A program made the translations under genes and the position numbers. From IMG/VR virus record IMGVR_UViG_3300047510_001575, positions 1-25,217 of that record: DNA of 25,217 nt. The stretch is one strand, 5' to 3'. Under the pieces are notes generated by a model. That model made no database searches. It was not told the origin of the DNA and saw only the letters and a program-made list of their open reading frames with translations. This document shows, in pieces, positions 17,027-22,843 of the stretch (position 1 is the first letter of the stretch; each line of letters opens with the position of its first letter). Source of the stretch: a virus.

Positions 17027-17185
17027 TTATCTATTTTTGATAGTAAAATTGCAAATAGTAAGCAGATAGAATTCTTTGGTAAAGTTTATTTCTATACAAA
17101 AAATGTCAATAGAAATAAAGTTTAATTTAAAAATTAAACTCTTCCATTGACGATGTTTTGCTTTCCAATTATTTCGAAACTTCAT
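17027..17185 (-). CDS. Small protein of unknown function, 52 aa
   Basis: Starting at ATG 17185 the frame gives 52 residues: a basic start (MKFRNNWKAKHRQWKS) then a hydrophobic, Phe/Ile-rich remainder (LIFKLNFISIDIFCIEINF) ending NR. A longer start at 17218 exists but would lie deep inside the upstream gene, so the 17-base overlap version is preferred. The gene fills an otherwise empty 140-base gap and ends two bases before the next ATG. The hydrophobic part has alternating polar and apolar residues, so it could be a beta segment or a weak membrane anchor. It could also be spurious. No family recognised. Confidence 0.5.
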   Translation of the reverse strand: MKFRNNWKAKHRQWKSLIFKLNFISIDIFCIEINFTKEFYLLTICNFTIKNR

Positions 17186-17477
17186 TGTTATTAAATTTTT
17201 TAATAAATTTATTAGCAATAAAATTTCCTATTTTTTTTAACAAATTGCCTTTAGCTTCTACAACAACTTTTGTACCTTCAGCAGTTTTCTTTACGTTAAC
17301 ATCAAGTTTTTCACTATCTAGTTTAAACTCTTTATTAGTTACATCTGTATGTAATTCAACATCTACCTTATCAGTGTCTACTATTACGTCTACTTTTTTG
17401 TCTTCTTTTTTAGCTTTAATTTTAACTTTTTTAGTTTTTACTTCAGCCTCAAAATTTTCAATCTTTTTCTTTGCCAT
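17169..17477 (-). CDS. Lys-rich protein with C-terminal cationic amphipathic helix, 102 aa
   Basis: Residues 1-75 alternate Lys, Val, Asp and Glu (for example KVKIKAKKEDKKVDVIVDTD), suggesting a highly charged beta ribbon. Residues 79-95 read LLKKIGNFIANKFIKKF: hydrophobic residues repeat every 3-4 positions with lysines on the opposite face, a cationic amphipathic helix like those of membrane-active peptides. No signal peptide. The gene starts 11 bases after the endolysin stop and overlaps the next small gene by 17 bases, so it belongs to the lysis cluster by position. Possible roles are outer-membrane disruption during lysis, or a minor DNA-binding or structural protein. Function not established. 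Confidence 0.72.
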   Translation of the reverse strand: MAKKKIENFEAEVKTKKVKIKAKKEDKKVDVIVDTDKVDVELHTDVTNKEFKLDSEKLDVNVKKTAEGTKVVVEAKGNLLKKIGNFIANKFIKKFNNNEVSK

Positions 17478-17487
17478 TTTACTTTAT

Positions 17488-17946
17488 TTATGAAGCAATT
17501 TCAAAATGCATCCAGTCATAATCTTTTTCACGACCCAAAGAAAGAAATCCATGTTTATAAAAGATATCAATCATTGGTTTATATTCAGGACGAGCAAATC
17601 TTGCAGTACGATGATTTTCTTTAAGCAAATTTCTTGCTGGATCTAAATCAATAGCTACTCCCCAAGAATGCCTAGATAATTCTGTTCCCCCGCGCATTTT
17701 GCGATAATTAAAGCAACCTCCGTACTTATTAATTCCTAGTGCTTGAATTTTTTCTAATCCATAAACTGTTAGAATTTCTTCGAATACTGCTTTAAATTTA
17801 TCTGCCACTAATTTATGGCAACGCATTTTTTTAACTGGTTTTCCGTCATAGTAAAAATCATACGGAAGATCAATAGTAACTAGGTATCCTTTTCCTTCTG
17901 CATTAGGAGTACCGTACTTTTTAGTCAATTCTTTTGTCGTCAACAT
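17488..17946 (-). CDS. Endolysin, M15-family zinc peptidase, 152 aa
   Basis: A clear peptidase M15 (D-Ala-D-Ala carboxypeptidase / L-Ala-D-Glu endopeptidase-like) domain. Motif [13 protein letters not shown] at 91-103 supplies zinc ligands His93 and Asp100. DYDWMHFE at 142-149 supplies His147, with Asp144 the likely catalytic acid/base. Family knowledge: these enzymes cut peptidoglycan stem peptides using one Zn2+. The whole protein is essentially the catalytic domain, with no cell-wall-binding domain and no signal peptide, so it needs a holin to reach the periplasm. Start choice: ATG 17946 overlaps the upstream 82-aa membrane-protein gene by 26 bases and gives a standard M15 length. It sits directly after holin-like genes, completing a lysis cassette. 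Confidence 0.92.
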   Translation of the reverse strand: MLTTKELTKKYGTPNAEGKGYLVTIDLPYDFYYDGKPVKKMRCHKLVADKFKAVFEEILTVYGLEKIQALGINKYGGCFNYRKMRGGTELSRHSWGVAIDLDPARNLLKENHRTARFARPEYKPMIDIFYKHGFLSLGREKDYDWMHFEIAS

Positions 17947-18169
17947 TTTCTTCTATTTTAGTTGGTTCTTTTGTTAATTGTGCTGTAGTTGCTACGGTTG
18001 TTCCTATTGCTACTACATATCCAGCTGCTGTTACTACTACTGCTGGCAAACTTACAGGTGCTGTAAGAATTATTCCCGCTATAGTTCCCGCTACAATAGC
18101 TACTCTTTGTACTTTTTTCCAAAACTTAGGAGTTGGAGCTTTCCATCTTTTTACAAGTTCTTTTGTCAT
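17921..18169 (-). CDS. Small membrane protein, two hydrophobic helices, 82 aa (lysis-cassette accessory)
   Basis: A basic, amphipathic start ([20 protein letters not shown]) is followed by two Gly/Ala/Val-rich membrane-spanning segments at about 22-37 and 41-62 joined by a Pro-containing turn, then a charged tail ([16 protein letters not shown]). The topology is a hairpin with both ends on the same side. It sits one base downstream of the holin stop and its 3' end overlaps the endolysin by 26 bases, so it is tightly coupled to both. From memory, similar small proteins starting with a K[13 protein letters not shown] stretch accompany lysis genes in Bacteroidota phages. It could be a second holin, an antiholin or an inner-membrane spanin-like factor, but no spanin signature (long periplasmic coil) is present. 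Confidence 0.75.
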   Translation of the reverse strand: MTKELVKRWKAPTPKFWKKVQRVAIVAGTIAGIILTAPVSLPAVVVTAAGYVVAIGTTVATTAQLTKEPTKIEENVDDKRID

Positions 18170-18170
18170 A

Positions 18171-18659
18171 TTAATTTTCTTTATCTATTAATTTTTTTAA
18201 TCCAAATCTAGATTTTAAAAGTCTTACTAATGCTTTAGGCAATAATCCTATTTCTCCTAAATTTTCCAATAAAGATACAAAATATACTGAATAAAATCCT
18301 CCAATAACTAATCCTGGTAATAAAGTAAATAGCATATTTCCTTTAGCCATATTCCAAGAAATGTGTAATAAATAAGAAGTGGCTATAAAATACAATGGCA
18401 TACGCCATACTTTAAAACTAACAAATCTTTTATTTATAATACCTTTTGCAATTCCTGTAATCCAATCTGTCATCATTAGTGACCACAAAGTATAAACTGC
18501 TGTTGGATCATCCCAAATGTAATTAGTAATAAAGGAAGTAGAAGCAGCAGTCAAAGCAACACAAGTGTTGACTATCCAACTTTTAGTTCCTACTAAAGAA
18601 TTAAAAAAATCAATTGGATGAGAAAATCCTATAAATCCTGCTTCAGCTTCTTTTTTCAT
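18171..18659 (-). CDS. Holin, phage holin 4 (toxin-secretion/lysis holin) family candidate, 162 aa
   Basis: Four hydrophobic segments at about 28-47, 54-72, 86-104 and 108-130. The loop carries MTDWITGIAKGIINKRFVSF at 63-82, matching the D-x-x-TG...K pattern seen in holin 4 family proteins, followed by a Lys and a hydrophobic helix. The C-terminus is basic (LLKSRFGLKKLIDKEN), as expected for a cytoplasmic tail. Family role: oligomerises in the inner membrane to release the endolysin. The endolysin gene is two genes downstream, separated by a small membrane protein, giving a coherent cassette. A 53-base gap lies upstream, the largest in this neighbourhood. Confidence 0.85.
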   Translation of the reverse strand: MKKEAEAGFIGFSHPIDFFNSLVGTKSWIVNTCVALTAASTSFITNYIWDDPTAVYTLWSLMMTDWITGIAKGIINKRFVSFKVWRMPLYFIATSYLLHISWNMAKGNMLFTLLPGLVIGGFYSVYFVSLLENLGEIGLLPKALVRLLKSRFGLKKLIDKEN

Positions 18660-18712
18660 TTAACAAAAATATTAAAAAATAATTTTAAATATCATTGTTA
18701 TGGTAAGTATTT

Positions 18713-19033
18713 TTACGTAGGCTGATTCATATCAATGATTACTTCATATCCTTGTTGCTCATACGCTATCTTAGCATATTTATGTGCTGTCTCCAAAGAT
18801 TGTACTTCACCTTCTTCAAGATTGGCTTGATAGCTTCCAATAGGAACATCAGTGTAAAGCATTTTACCTTCTGCAAATGTTTCTGCATTAGCAAATGTAG
18901 CTACCTCACCTTGAATAGTGTTACCTGCAAAATCACCTACAAAACGGATTCTACCATAAACCTCTGGTAATTCAATACCTGTTCCTGAGATTGTAATCTT
19001 TTTTTCTTCTGTTGCTTTAATTAAAATTGCCAT
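18713..19033 (-). CDS. Small structural-type protein, 106 aa
   Basis: Residues 1-75 are beta-rich (ILIKATEEKKITISGTGIEL, then YGRIRFVGDFAGNTIQGEV), and about 78-96 form a helix (QSLETAHKYAKIAYEQQGYE) before a final strand and a short tail. No membrane segment, no Cys. It lies between the tail fibre and the holin, with 25 bases upstream to the fibre stop. Similar small proteins accompany fibre genes in Bacteroidota phages in my memory, but I cannot name the family. A tail-fibre accessory, fibre-tip cap or baseplate-type protein is plausible. Confidence 0.65.
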   Translation of the reverse strand: MAILIKATEEKKITISGTGIELPEVYGRIRFVGDFAGNTIQGEVATFANAETFAEGKMLYTDVPIGSYQANLEEGEVQSLETAHKYAKIAYEQQGYEVIIDMNQPT

Positions 19034-19058
19034 AATATTTTTTTTGTAAAGATAATAA

Positions 19059-20144
19059 TTATCCTAATAATCCTAAGTTTGTTAATATGGTTACTAAATC
19101 ACCAACTGTTGCTATACCTGCACTTGATTGTTTGTATAGTTTAATTATATCTCCAACCTCAGTTCTAAAATGTGGTGCTGCATTTCCTGCTGTTATGTCT
19201 GCTGAGTATTGTATAAATCTATCAGCACTACTTACTGTTGGAGCAGTTCCATTTTTTAAAGATAATCCACCTTCACCACTTGTTTGTGCTATTCCTGATG
19301 TTTGTTCTAATTGAAAATTACCATTTTTGTATTGTAAAAAAACATGAGTAGAAACACCTGAGTATAATACGTCAGATGTGGTAGTTATTCTTGTTACGGC
19401 AGTGCTTTCAGTATTTATATTTAATGTTTGACCTCCTGATGTTCCTAATTGTAAAGTATTTGAACCATCCCAATATATAAATTTATTTCCAGCATTATTT
19501 CTAAAAATAAAAGTACCTGTTCCATCTTGATAATACAAGTTTTGCGTATCAGCACTATTCCTAACTCTAAATGCTATGTCAGTTGATAATGCACCTTGGG
19601 CTCTTACGTCAAGTCTTGCACCTGCTGTTGTAGCACCTAATACTAAATTAGAAAATTGCATATAAGAATCACCTGAACAAACAAATCTTGTTCTTACTGT
19701 TCCATTATATCTACCTAAGTCTATCCTGCCTTCATATCCTTGATTACCATCTAAAGCTGAATAAACATTAGAAGTATAAAAATTATGCCATTTATATCCA
19801 ACTGAACCTAAATACATTGTAGGAGCTCCATTTACATCTTTTGACATATTAATTGTAGCTGTAGCTCCTGTTGTACTTGTTCTAAAATTTATATTACCAT
19901 CACCGATTACATCCATTAAATTAGCTGTACCAGCACTATTCTGAATCTGAAATGGTATATCAGTAGCAGCTGTTCCTACAGCCTTTAATCCTAATCTTTT
20001 TAATGTATTATCATAAGTAAAGTTAGCATCTTGCTGAATTACTCCACCTGCTTGAAAGAATACTCTACCATCTGTTCCTGATGTTACAGCTGTTGTACCT
20101 ACTGTTAAATCTGATGATGGTGCTATGTTTATTCCTGTACTCAT
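19059..20144 (-). CDS. Tail fibre / receptor-binding protein with internal 38-residue repeat, 361 aa
   Basis: Rich in Gly, Thr, Ser and Asn, with no lysine-rich or membrane segments, typical of trimeric beta-structured fibres. Residues 51-88 and 178-215 are two 38-residue copies (pattern L-x-x-[KR]-A-x-G-x-x-x-T-D-I-x-F then N-S-A-x-T-x-N-L, ending in FR). The C-terminus ADITAGNAAPHFRTEVGDII followed by KLYK is a common distal end in Bacteroidota phage fibres, from memory. The last 20 residues are hydrophobic, leucine-rich and could form a trimerisation helix. The N-terminus MSTGINI closely resembles that of the upstream gene, suggesting a shared anchoring peptide. Receptor unknown. One base separates the upstream stop and this gene's ATG. 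Confidence 0.8.
   Translation of the reverse strand: MSTGINIAPSSDLTVGTTAVTSGTDGRVFFQAGGVIQQDANFTYDNTLKRLGLKAVGTAATDIPFQIQNSAGTANLMDVIGDGNINFRTSTTGATATINMSKDVNGAPTMYLGSVGYKWHNFYTSNVYSALDGNQGYEGRIDLGRYNGTVRTRFVCSGDSYMQFSNLVLGATTAGARLDVRAQGALSTDIAFRVRNSADTQNLYYQDGTGTFIFRNNAGNKFIYWDGSNTLQLGTSGGQTLNINTESTAVTRITTTSDVLYSGVSTHVFLQYKNGNFQLEQTSGIAQTSGEGGLSLKNGTAPTVSSADRFIQYSADITAGNAAPHFRTEVGDIIKLYKQSSAGIATVGDLVTILTNLGLLG
19500..19613 (-). repeat. 38-residue fibre repeat, copy 2
   Basis: Encodes residues 178-215 of the tail-fibre protein and aligns without gaps to copy 1. The two copies are separated by about 90 residues of unrelated sequence, so this is not a simple tandem array. Confidence 0.75.
19881..19994 (-). 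repeat. 38-residue fibre repeat, copy 1
   Basis: Encodes residues 51-88 of the tail-fibre protein. It shares the TDI-x-F, NSA-x-T-x-NL, G-x-G and terminal FR positions with copy 2 at identical spacing, with no gaps. Suggests duplication of a fibre-shaft module. Confidence 0.75.
20124..20144 (-). repeat. Repeated gene-start element, copy B
   Basis: The first 21 coding bases of the 361-aa fibre gene, 19 of 21 identical to copy A at 20680-20700. Both encode MST-x-INI. Similarity falls off directly after it. Confidence 0.8.
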
Positions 20145-20145
20145 C

Positions 20146-20700
20146 TTAATATATTTTTGTTAAAATAAAACTCTCGCTATAAATATTGTTCCCAGCATTA
20201 TTACTACTCCATTGTGCTGTTATACCTAATGTGTTACTCACATCTGTTGCAAAGGTAGTATTATTTATAGTACTAAAATCTGAACCTTCATAAGCACTAG
20301 AGGCATCTTTAGAATAAGTAAACTGCCCAAATGAAGCCACAGAAGCTACACCAGCAGCACCTAATGTTCTTATAGTAAATCTTACTTGTAGATCCCAATG
20401 CTGATTAGTACATTGCCCCATTCTTACTAATCCAGTATCCCCTAATATTATACTACCAGCCTTTACTCTTATTTGTAAGTCTTCATTGTTTACACAAGAT
20501 ATAATACCACCTAATGACGCCACAAAACTATCTCCTACTTTAAAGAAGTTAGCAGGTACAGTTAAGCTACCTACTCCACCATCTAATAAAGTTGTTTCAA
20601 CTGTAGTACCTGTTATAGGAATACTATTTGCTGTCTGAGCAAATAACCCTCCTGTAATAGTATAAGGGTTAGCTGATAATATGTTTATTTGTGTACTCAT
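20146..20700 (-). CDS. Fibre-type adhesin, C1q/TNF-like jelly-roll candidate, 184 aa
   Basis: A beta-rich protein with the pattern GGVGSLTVPANFFKVGDSFV (about 41-60), then LQIRVKAGSIILGD (about 80-93) and WDLQVRFTIRTLG (about 101-113), closing with SESFILTKIY. This alternation of strands and an aromatic C-terminal strand is like the C1q/TNF-like domains seen at the tips of phage and viral fibres; this is pattern-based, not tested. The first seven residues (MSTQINI) match the next gene apart from one residue. The ATG lies in an ATGA overlap with the stop of the 76-aa gene, with AGAGGA just in front of it. Inference: part of the host-recognition apparatus. Confidence 0.7.
   Translation of the reverse strand: MSTQINILSANPYTITGGLFAQTANSIPITGTTVETTLLDGGVGSLTVPANFFKVGDSFVASLGGIISCVNNEDLQIRVKAGSIILGDTGLVRMGQCTNQHWDLQVRFTIRTLGAAGVASVASFGQFTYSKDASSAYEGSDFSTINNTTFATDVSNTLGITAQWSSNNAGNNIYSESFILTKIY
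20680..20700 (-). repeat. Repeated gene-start element, copy A
   Basis: The first 21 coding bases of the 184-aa adhesin gene. Nineteen of 21 bases are identical to the start of the 361-aa fibre gene (20124-20144); the two differences are adjacent, changing only the fourth codon. Confidence 0.8.
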
Positions 20701-20927
20701 TCCTCTGTTGTCACTTCAAAAGTTGTTGGTTGCCCTAAAATTTGTTCAATGCTTTCATCAAAGACAATATACCAAAAAATAGGATTATCAAGTTCTGCCG
20801 TTTCATAGTCTACCCAGTATTGAGTAACATCTTCAGGTGAAACTGGTAAACCATAATAATCAGCGCAAGCCTTTCTTGCGTTTATTGCGTCCTGTTCATT
20901 TGTGTATTTGTAGCCATTAATAAGCAT
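20697..20927 (-). CDS. Small conserved fibre-region protein, 76 aa
   Basis: Acidic, single-domain: INGYKYTNEQDAINARKACA is a helix-containing start, YYGLPVSPEDVTQYWVDYET follows, then WYIVFDESIEQILGQPTTFE. I remember small proteins with this N-E-Q-x-A-I-x-x-R and Y-G-L-P pattern next to fibre genes in Bacteroidota phages; no biochemical role is known to me. The start overlaps the end of the 472-aa gene by 11 bases, and the end overlaps the next ATG in ATGA, the only TGA stop in the window. A chaperone or accessory of the flanking adhesins is possible. Confidence 0.7.
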   Translation of the reverse strand: MLINGYKYTNEQDAINARKACADYYGLPVSPEDVTQYWVDYETAELDNPIFWYIVFDESIEQILGQPTTFEVTTEE

Positions 20928-22335
20928 TCCAGTAAGTATTTATATTTGTTTCTATTCCTATTCTATTTGCACTTTGTTCTGAATTCCAATATATGTATTC
21001 TTGGTACTGACCGCTTGTGTAGATTGTTCCAGCTTGACCAAACACATCTAAAGTTCCCGTTGTTGGTGCTTCTGTTGCTGTATTTGTTAATTGAGTCCCA
21101 TTACGATAAGCAACTTTTAAATTAGATGAATCTTTTAATGAAGTCATAATACAACGACCTTGAGTAGATATTGATTGAAAATCAAATGAAGTAGGCATAT
21201 AGCTTCTAATATTATATGACGCTAAAGAACCATTCCAAAGTAAAGGAGCTGGGCCAAGTGTTGACGCATTCCCTAAATGTATTAATCTATCAGAAAGATT
21301 TGTTCCTCTTCTAAACATTGAAACAGATAAATATTTAGTATTTGTACTTATTCCAGTTGTTAAACTATACCTATCAGTTGTCCAAGTTGTTGATATTTTA
21401 CTTGTATCAGCATCAAGGATTAAATTACCACTTGAAACAATTTGAGCTTGACTTGTTGCTGTAGCTTGTGTGGCGTGATTTGCATTTGTAGTGTTATCAT
21501 ACCAAGTTGTGATAAAACCATTTCTTGCAGTATCTGTTGTTGTCTTTCCATAAGGTTTAACACTTGAACTTTGTGTTAGTTGGAATCCCCATACATAAGC
21601 CCCTGATGTGCCATCTCCTAAATATGAATTTGTAGTTCCATTATTTAAAAATACTCTTATTGGCACTACTGAAGTTGCTCCAGCATTAATAGTTACTGAA
21701 AATCTATACCAACCATTTGCCTCTGCTGTAATTACAGGTGTATTTGTAAATGTAGTTGAAACAACCGAACCTGTACTTAAATCAACTGTTGCATTTTGAT
21801 AAGCTCCTGATATTTCACTATCTATATAAACCCTTGTTCTTTCCGCTGGTTTTAAGTAAACTGATATATTATAATCAGAACCTATTGTAAATGCAGTGTT
21901 TAATCTTGTGGTAGAATGATTACTGTTTGCAGTATTTTCAATCATTTTATCTCCTGTTAATGTACCATCTGGAGCAGTTTGCACATCTACATATGGTGGC
22001 GTTCCTGTTGTATTCAATTGTACTTTAGACCAATATGTTTGACTAAAATCCTCTGAATATTGAAACAAATTATATCCCACAAAATCCAACATTGAAATTA
22101 TATCCAAGTCATATTCTTGTGTTAATGTATTATAGACAGTTCCAATATCTTGCTCAGCGTTATCACTTGACCTTCTAACTCTTATTGCTGCCCCTGTGTA
22201 TGCTGTTCTTAGTTTTCTTAATGAAAATGCAACTGCTGCATTTGTATAAGTATCTAATAACAAAGCAGGAGCAGGAGCTGGAGGAGTCAGCGATGCCAAA
22301 TAAATGCCAGTATTTCCACCTAAGATTACAGGCAT
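20917..22335 (-). CDS. Virion adhesin with arabinofuranosidase-B-like sandwich and CBM-like insert, 472 aa
   Basis: N-terminus: hydrophobic GGNTGIYLAS then a Pro/Ala linker (TPPAPAPA, 17-24). Residues 27-65 (LLDTYTNAAVAFSLRKL, then IRVRRSSDNAEQDIG) match the start of the alpha-L-arabinofuranosidase B catalytic-type beta-sandwich as found in phage fibres. Residues 88-265 look like a carbohydrate-binding module (NLFQYSEDFSQTYWSKV, later GWYRFSVTINAG and GAYVWGFQLTQ). Residues 273-291 (GFITTWYDNTTNANHATQA) resume the sandwich fold, which continues as a concanavalin/LamG-like domain to the end. No catalytic residues can be assigned, so glycan binding is more likely than hydrolysis. It follows the 146-aa gene by two bases. 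Confidence 0.8.
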   Translation of the reverse strand: MPVILGGNTGIYLASLTPPAPAPALLLDTYTNAAVAFSLRKLRTAYTGAAIRVRRSSDNAEQDIGTVYNTLTQEYDLDIISMLDFVGYNLFQYSEDFSQTYWSKVQLNTTGTPPYVDVQTAPDGTLTGDKMIENTANSNHSTTRLNTAFTIGSDYNISVYLKPAERTRVYIDSEISGAYQNATVDLSTGSVVSTTFTNTPVITAEANGWYRFSVTINAGATSVVPIRVFLNNGTTNSYLGDGTSGAYVWGFQLTQSSSVKPYGKTTTDTARNGFITTWYDNTTNANHATQATATSQAQIVSSGNLILDADTSKISTTWTTDRYSLTTGISTNTKYLSVSMFRRGTNLSDRLIHLGNASTLGPAPLLWNGSLASYNIRSYMPTSFDFQSISTQGRCIMTSLKDSSNLKVAYRNGTQLTNTATEAPTTGTLDVFGQAGTIYTSGQYQEYIYWNSEQSANRIGIETNINTYWNAY

Positions 22336-22337
22336 AA

Positions 22338-22778
22338 TTAATAAACAAAAATGATTATAAACTCAGTTCCTGTTGCATCATAAGCAAAGGAAGTAAAGTA
22401 ATTATTGATGGCATCAGCAGAAAAGTTTAATACTTCTCCTGGTTTAATATTACTAGCGCCTCCTAACACACTTCCATTAGCTGCACCTACATTAGCTACA
22501 GATACAGAATAAATTCTTCCTGATGCAGGCACAGTGTTTACATTACCAACTCCAGTAGGTCTTAATAACCCTGTAGTTCTAGCAATACCTAATTGATCGG
22601 AAGCTAATGTTACAGGAATAGAATCTGCCATAGCTTCTTGTCCTAGTGGGCCTGTTATTGTTACAGGTAATGTAACAGTAGGATCAAATGAATTTACTTT
22701 AACAAGTAATTCTTCTTGACCTGTTACTTTAGCTTTTACATTATTAGGACCTGTTATAGTGACTTCTTTTAGTGACAT
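22338..22778 (-). CDS. Small beta-rich fibre-anchor-type protein, 146 aa
   Basis: Contains two copies of VTITGP (6-11 and 39-44), the second followed by a QEAMADSIPVTLASDQ stretch that I associate with phage virion-surface proteins. The C-terminal part (SGRIYSVSVANVGAANGSVL, then YDATGTEFIIIFVY) is beta-structured with a hydrophobic final strand. No Cys, no membrane helix. It is the first gene of the fibre cassette, with a 65-base AT-rich gap upstream and a two-base gap downstream. Inference: it connects or caps the adhesin encoded by the next gene, or is a minor head decoration. Confidence 0.68.
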   Translation of the reverse strand: MSLKEVTITGPNNVKAKVTGQEELLVKVNSFDPTVTLPVTITGPLGQEAMADSIPVTLASDQLGIARTTGLLRPTGVGNVNTVPASGRIYSVSVANVGAANGSVLGGASNIKPGEVLNFSADAINNYFTSFAYDATGTEFIIIFVY

Positions 22779-22843
22779 AATTTTAAATTTAAATCTAAAT
22801 TACAAATATTATTCTTTTTATATTTTTTAGGAACATAATTAAT

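Noticed and set aside
17027-17218. 63-codon version of the small gene with start at 17218
   Set aside because: This start would overlap the upstream gene by 50 bases; the start at 17185 gives the 17-base overlap typical of the neighbourhood.
17158-17493. Plus-strand open frame of 111 codons
   Set aside because: It lies opposite the Lys-rich 102-aa gene. Its Leu/Ser/Phe-rich product is what antisense reading of Lys/Glu/Val codons gives, and no plus-strand gene neighbours exist.
17921-17946. Programmed frameshift fusing the 82-aa membrane protein to the endolysin
   Set aside because: The overlap has no slippery heptamer followed by a clear structure, and the endolysin has its own ATG and full M15 length.
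18664-18671. TATTTTTG on the minus strand, a match to the Bacteroidota -7 box
   Set aside because: Only four bases from the holin ATG, leaving no room for a transcript start plus leader; likely chance in AT-rich DNA.
22779-22843. AT-rich palindromic stretch in the 65-base gap as a terminator or promoter
   Set aside because: Any hairpin is A/T only, without a GC core or T-tract in the right place, and there is no complete TAnnTTTG box.
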